From Candidatus Rokubacteria bacterium RIFCSPLOWO2_02_FULL_72_37 (lineage in GTDB: Bacteria > Methylomirabilota > Methylomirabilia > Rokubacteriales > CSP1-6), in contig MGCE01000144.1 in NCBI GenBank assembly GCA_001790315.1, positions 1 to 6,088 of the forward strand: 6,088 nt of DNA, in the 5' to 3' direction. Made by a program: the position numbers and the translations under genes. The notes under the pieces are model-generated. The model saw only the letters and a program-made list of their open reading frames with translations. It searched no databases and was not told where the DNA came from. Positions 4,997 through 6,088 of this stretch are shown here, piece by piece; within the stretch, counting starts at the first letter, position 1, and every line of letters begins with the position of its first letter.

Positions 4997-6088
4997 GTGG
5001 CGAACCGCCGCCGACCCTCGAAAGCCGGGCGTCCCGTGGGACGCCGTGCCCGACGCCCCTCGAGCGCCGACGTCCTGGCGGCGGTCGCACGCCTCGTCTC
5101 CCACTCGCGCGCCCCGGAGCTCGTCGCCCAGCGCGTCGCCGACGCCGTACGCGAACTCCTCGGGGTCGAGACCTCCGCCGTTCACCGTCTGGACCCCGAC
5201 TCGGGCGCGCTCGTCGTCGTCGCGGTGTCGGGCGACGCGGGCGCCGTCTTGCGCGAGAACCCCGTCTTCCCCAAGGGAACTGGCCTCGTGGGGCTCTCGC
5301 TCGAGCGCGGACGCCCGATGGCGACGCGCGATGTCCTCGCGGACCGCCGCGTCGTCCTGACGCCCGAGCTGCGCGCCCGGATCGAACGCACCCCGTATCG
5401 CGCGGTCCTCGCCGTTCCGCTCCTCGGCAGGAGCGGTCCGGTCGGCGCCCTGGGTCTCGGCGCGCCGAAAGGACGGCGGTTCACACGGGACGAAATCGAG
5501 CTGGTCCAGAGCTTCGCCGATTTCGCGGCGGTCACGCTCGAGAGGGCGCAGCTCGACACGCGGCTCGAGAGCCGGCTCGAGCGCTTGCAGACGCTCGCGC
5601 GCCTGAACCAGCTCGTCACGGGCTCGCTCGCGATGGACGAGGTCCTCCGCGAGGTCGCGCGCGCGGCGGCGGCGCTCATGGACGCCCCGTTCACGTCGTT
5701 CTGGCTCGTCGACGCCGACAGTCGGACCCTCACCATCGGCAGCAGCTCGGACGACGCCGCGGCTCGCGAATTCGTCGCGCCGACCGTCCGCTTCGGCGAG
5801 GGCGGCGTCGGCTGGGTGGCGGCGCACCGCCAGATGCTCGCCGTGCCGGACGTCGCGGCCGATCCGCGCATCCTCGGCGGGGAGTGGTGGCAGAAGCACG
5901 GCTACACGAGCTGGTTCGGCATTCCCGTGCTGCTCGACGGCACGCCCACAGCCGTGCTCGCGCTCTGCGGGAGGCGTCCCTTCGTCCTCGGCGAAGAGGA
6001 CGAGCGGCTCCTCGCGAGCTTCACCGCGCACGCGGCGCTCGTGATCCGCAACGCACGGCTCCACCAGCGGCTCGCGAGCCGTCTCGAG
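4997..6088 (+). CDS. Multi-GAF-domain signalling protein (3' end beyond the window)
   Basis: The frame stays open for 364 codons to the right edge. After a very basic N-terminus (residues 4-20) it has two GAF domains, about 38-183 and 212-355. Typical GAF signatures are P-K-G-T-G-L-V-G (92-99), A-V-L-A-V-P-L (136-142) and F-T-R-D-E-I-E-L-V-Q-S-F-A-D-F-A-A-V-T-L-E-R-A (162-184) in the first. The second has F-G-E-G-G-V-G-W-V (266-274), F-G-I-P-V-L-L (307-313) and E-E-D-E-R-L-L-A-S-F-T (333-343). Each is followed by a coiled-coil linker with R-L-x-S-R-L-E. GAF domains bind small ligands or heme and usually sense for an output such as a histidine kinase, phosphatase or GGDEF domain, which would lie to the right. 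GTG at 4997 is five bases after the ATP-grasp stop; GTG at 5036 is an alternative. No Shine-Dalgarno is clear. Cytosolic: no membrane segment seen. Confidence 0.88.
   Translation, partial: MANRRRPSKAGRPVGRRARRPSSADVLAAVARLVSHSRAPELVAQRVADAVRELLGVETSAVHRLDPDSGALVVVAVSGDAGAVLRENPVFPKGTGLVGLSLERGRPMATRDVLADRRVVLTPELRARIERTPYRAVLAVPLLGRSGPVGALGLGAPKGRRFTRDEIELVQSFADFAAVTLERAQLDTRLESRLERLQTLARLNQLVTGSLAMDEVLREVARAAAALMDAPFTSFWLVDADSRTLTIGSSSDDAAAREFVAPTVRFGEGGVGWVAAHRQMLAVPDVAADPRILGGEWWQKHGYTSWFGIPVLLDGTPTAVLALCGRRPFVLGEEDERLLASFTAHAALVIRNARLHQRLASRLE
5561..6088 (+). repeat. Repeated GAF-linker module (two copies of a 21-base segment 507 bases apart)
   Basis: The segments at 5561-5581 and 6068-6088 are identical at 19 of 21 bases. 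Both encode R-L-x-S-R-L-E directly after a GAF domain. The spacing is exactly 169 codons, so the repeat is in frame and marks the period of a GAF-plus-coiled-coil module. The second copy ends at the window edge. It reflects internal duplication of the signalling gene, not a mobile repeat. Confidence 0.6.

Noticed and set aside
3690..5090. Minus-strand 466-codon frame opposite the ATP-grasp gene, and a similar one at 4988-6064 opposite the GAF gene
   Set aside because: Both are compositionally biased shadows with no recognisable motif, while the plus-strand frames have clear conserved domains.

Overview
The window is GC-rich and densely coded, with strong G/C bias at third codon positions and long empty antisense frames. 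GTG starts are common (four or five of the seven genes). This suits a soil or sediment bacterium with a high-GC genome. The gene mix (dipeptide-type ABC permease, mandelate-racemase-family enzyme, radical SAM selenoprotein) reminds me of uncultured lineages such as Rokubacteria/Methylomirabilota, but that placement is inference and no marker gene is present.

Left block, minus strand (1-1304): an enolase-superfamily enzyme of the mandelate racemase type, followed 6 bases later by the start of a DppB/OppB-type permease that leaves the window. This looks like part of a catabolic or uptake operon. A 137-base gap separates it from a small, very basic protein of unknown function on the plus strand (1442-1726). 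That gene converges on a 63-residue CDGSH iron-sulfur protein on the minus strand (1739-1930).

Right block, plus strand (1997-6088): four closely spaced genes. (1) A radical SAM protein with a C-x3-C-x2-C cluster motif. Its apparent stop TGA at 3356-3358 is almost certainly a selenocysteine codon: read through, it gives Cys-Sec-Ala-Glu-Pro, the hallmark tail of the CUAEP/CCAEP-tail radical SAM family, and a bacterial SECIS-like hairpin lies just downstream. The full reading frame then ends at 3418, on the ribosome binding site of the next gene. (2) A NifU C-terminal-type (Nfu) iron-sulfur scaffold or carrier. (3) An ATP-grasp ligase resembling L-amino-acid ligases. (4) A multi-GAF-domain signalling protein that runs off the right edge.

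The main discovery is the selenoprotein and its operon. A plausible reading is that Nfu helps supply the radical SAM enzyme's iron-sulfur cluster, while the ATP-grasp ligase makes or activates a carboxylate or peptide substrate in the same unassigned pathway. A standard gene caller would truncate the radical SAM gene at 3358 and miss the selenocysteine. No RNA genes, CRISPR arrays, insertion sequences or other mobile elements were seen.
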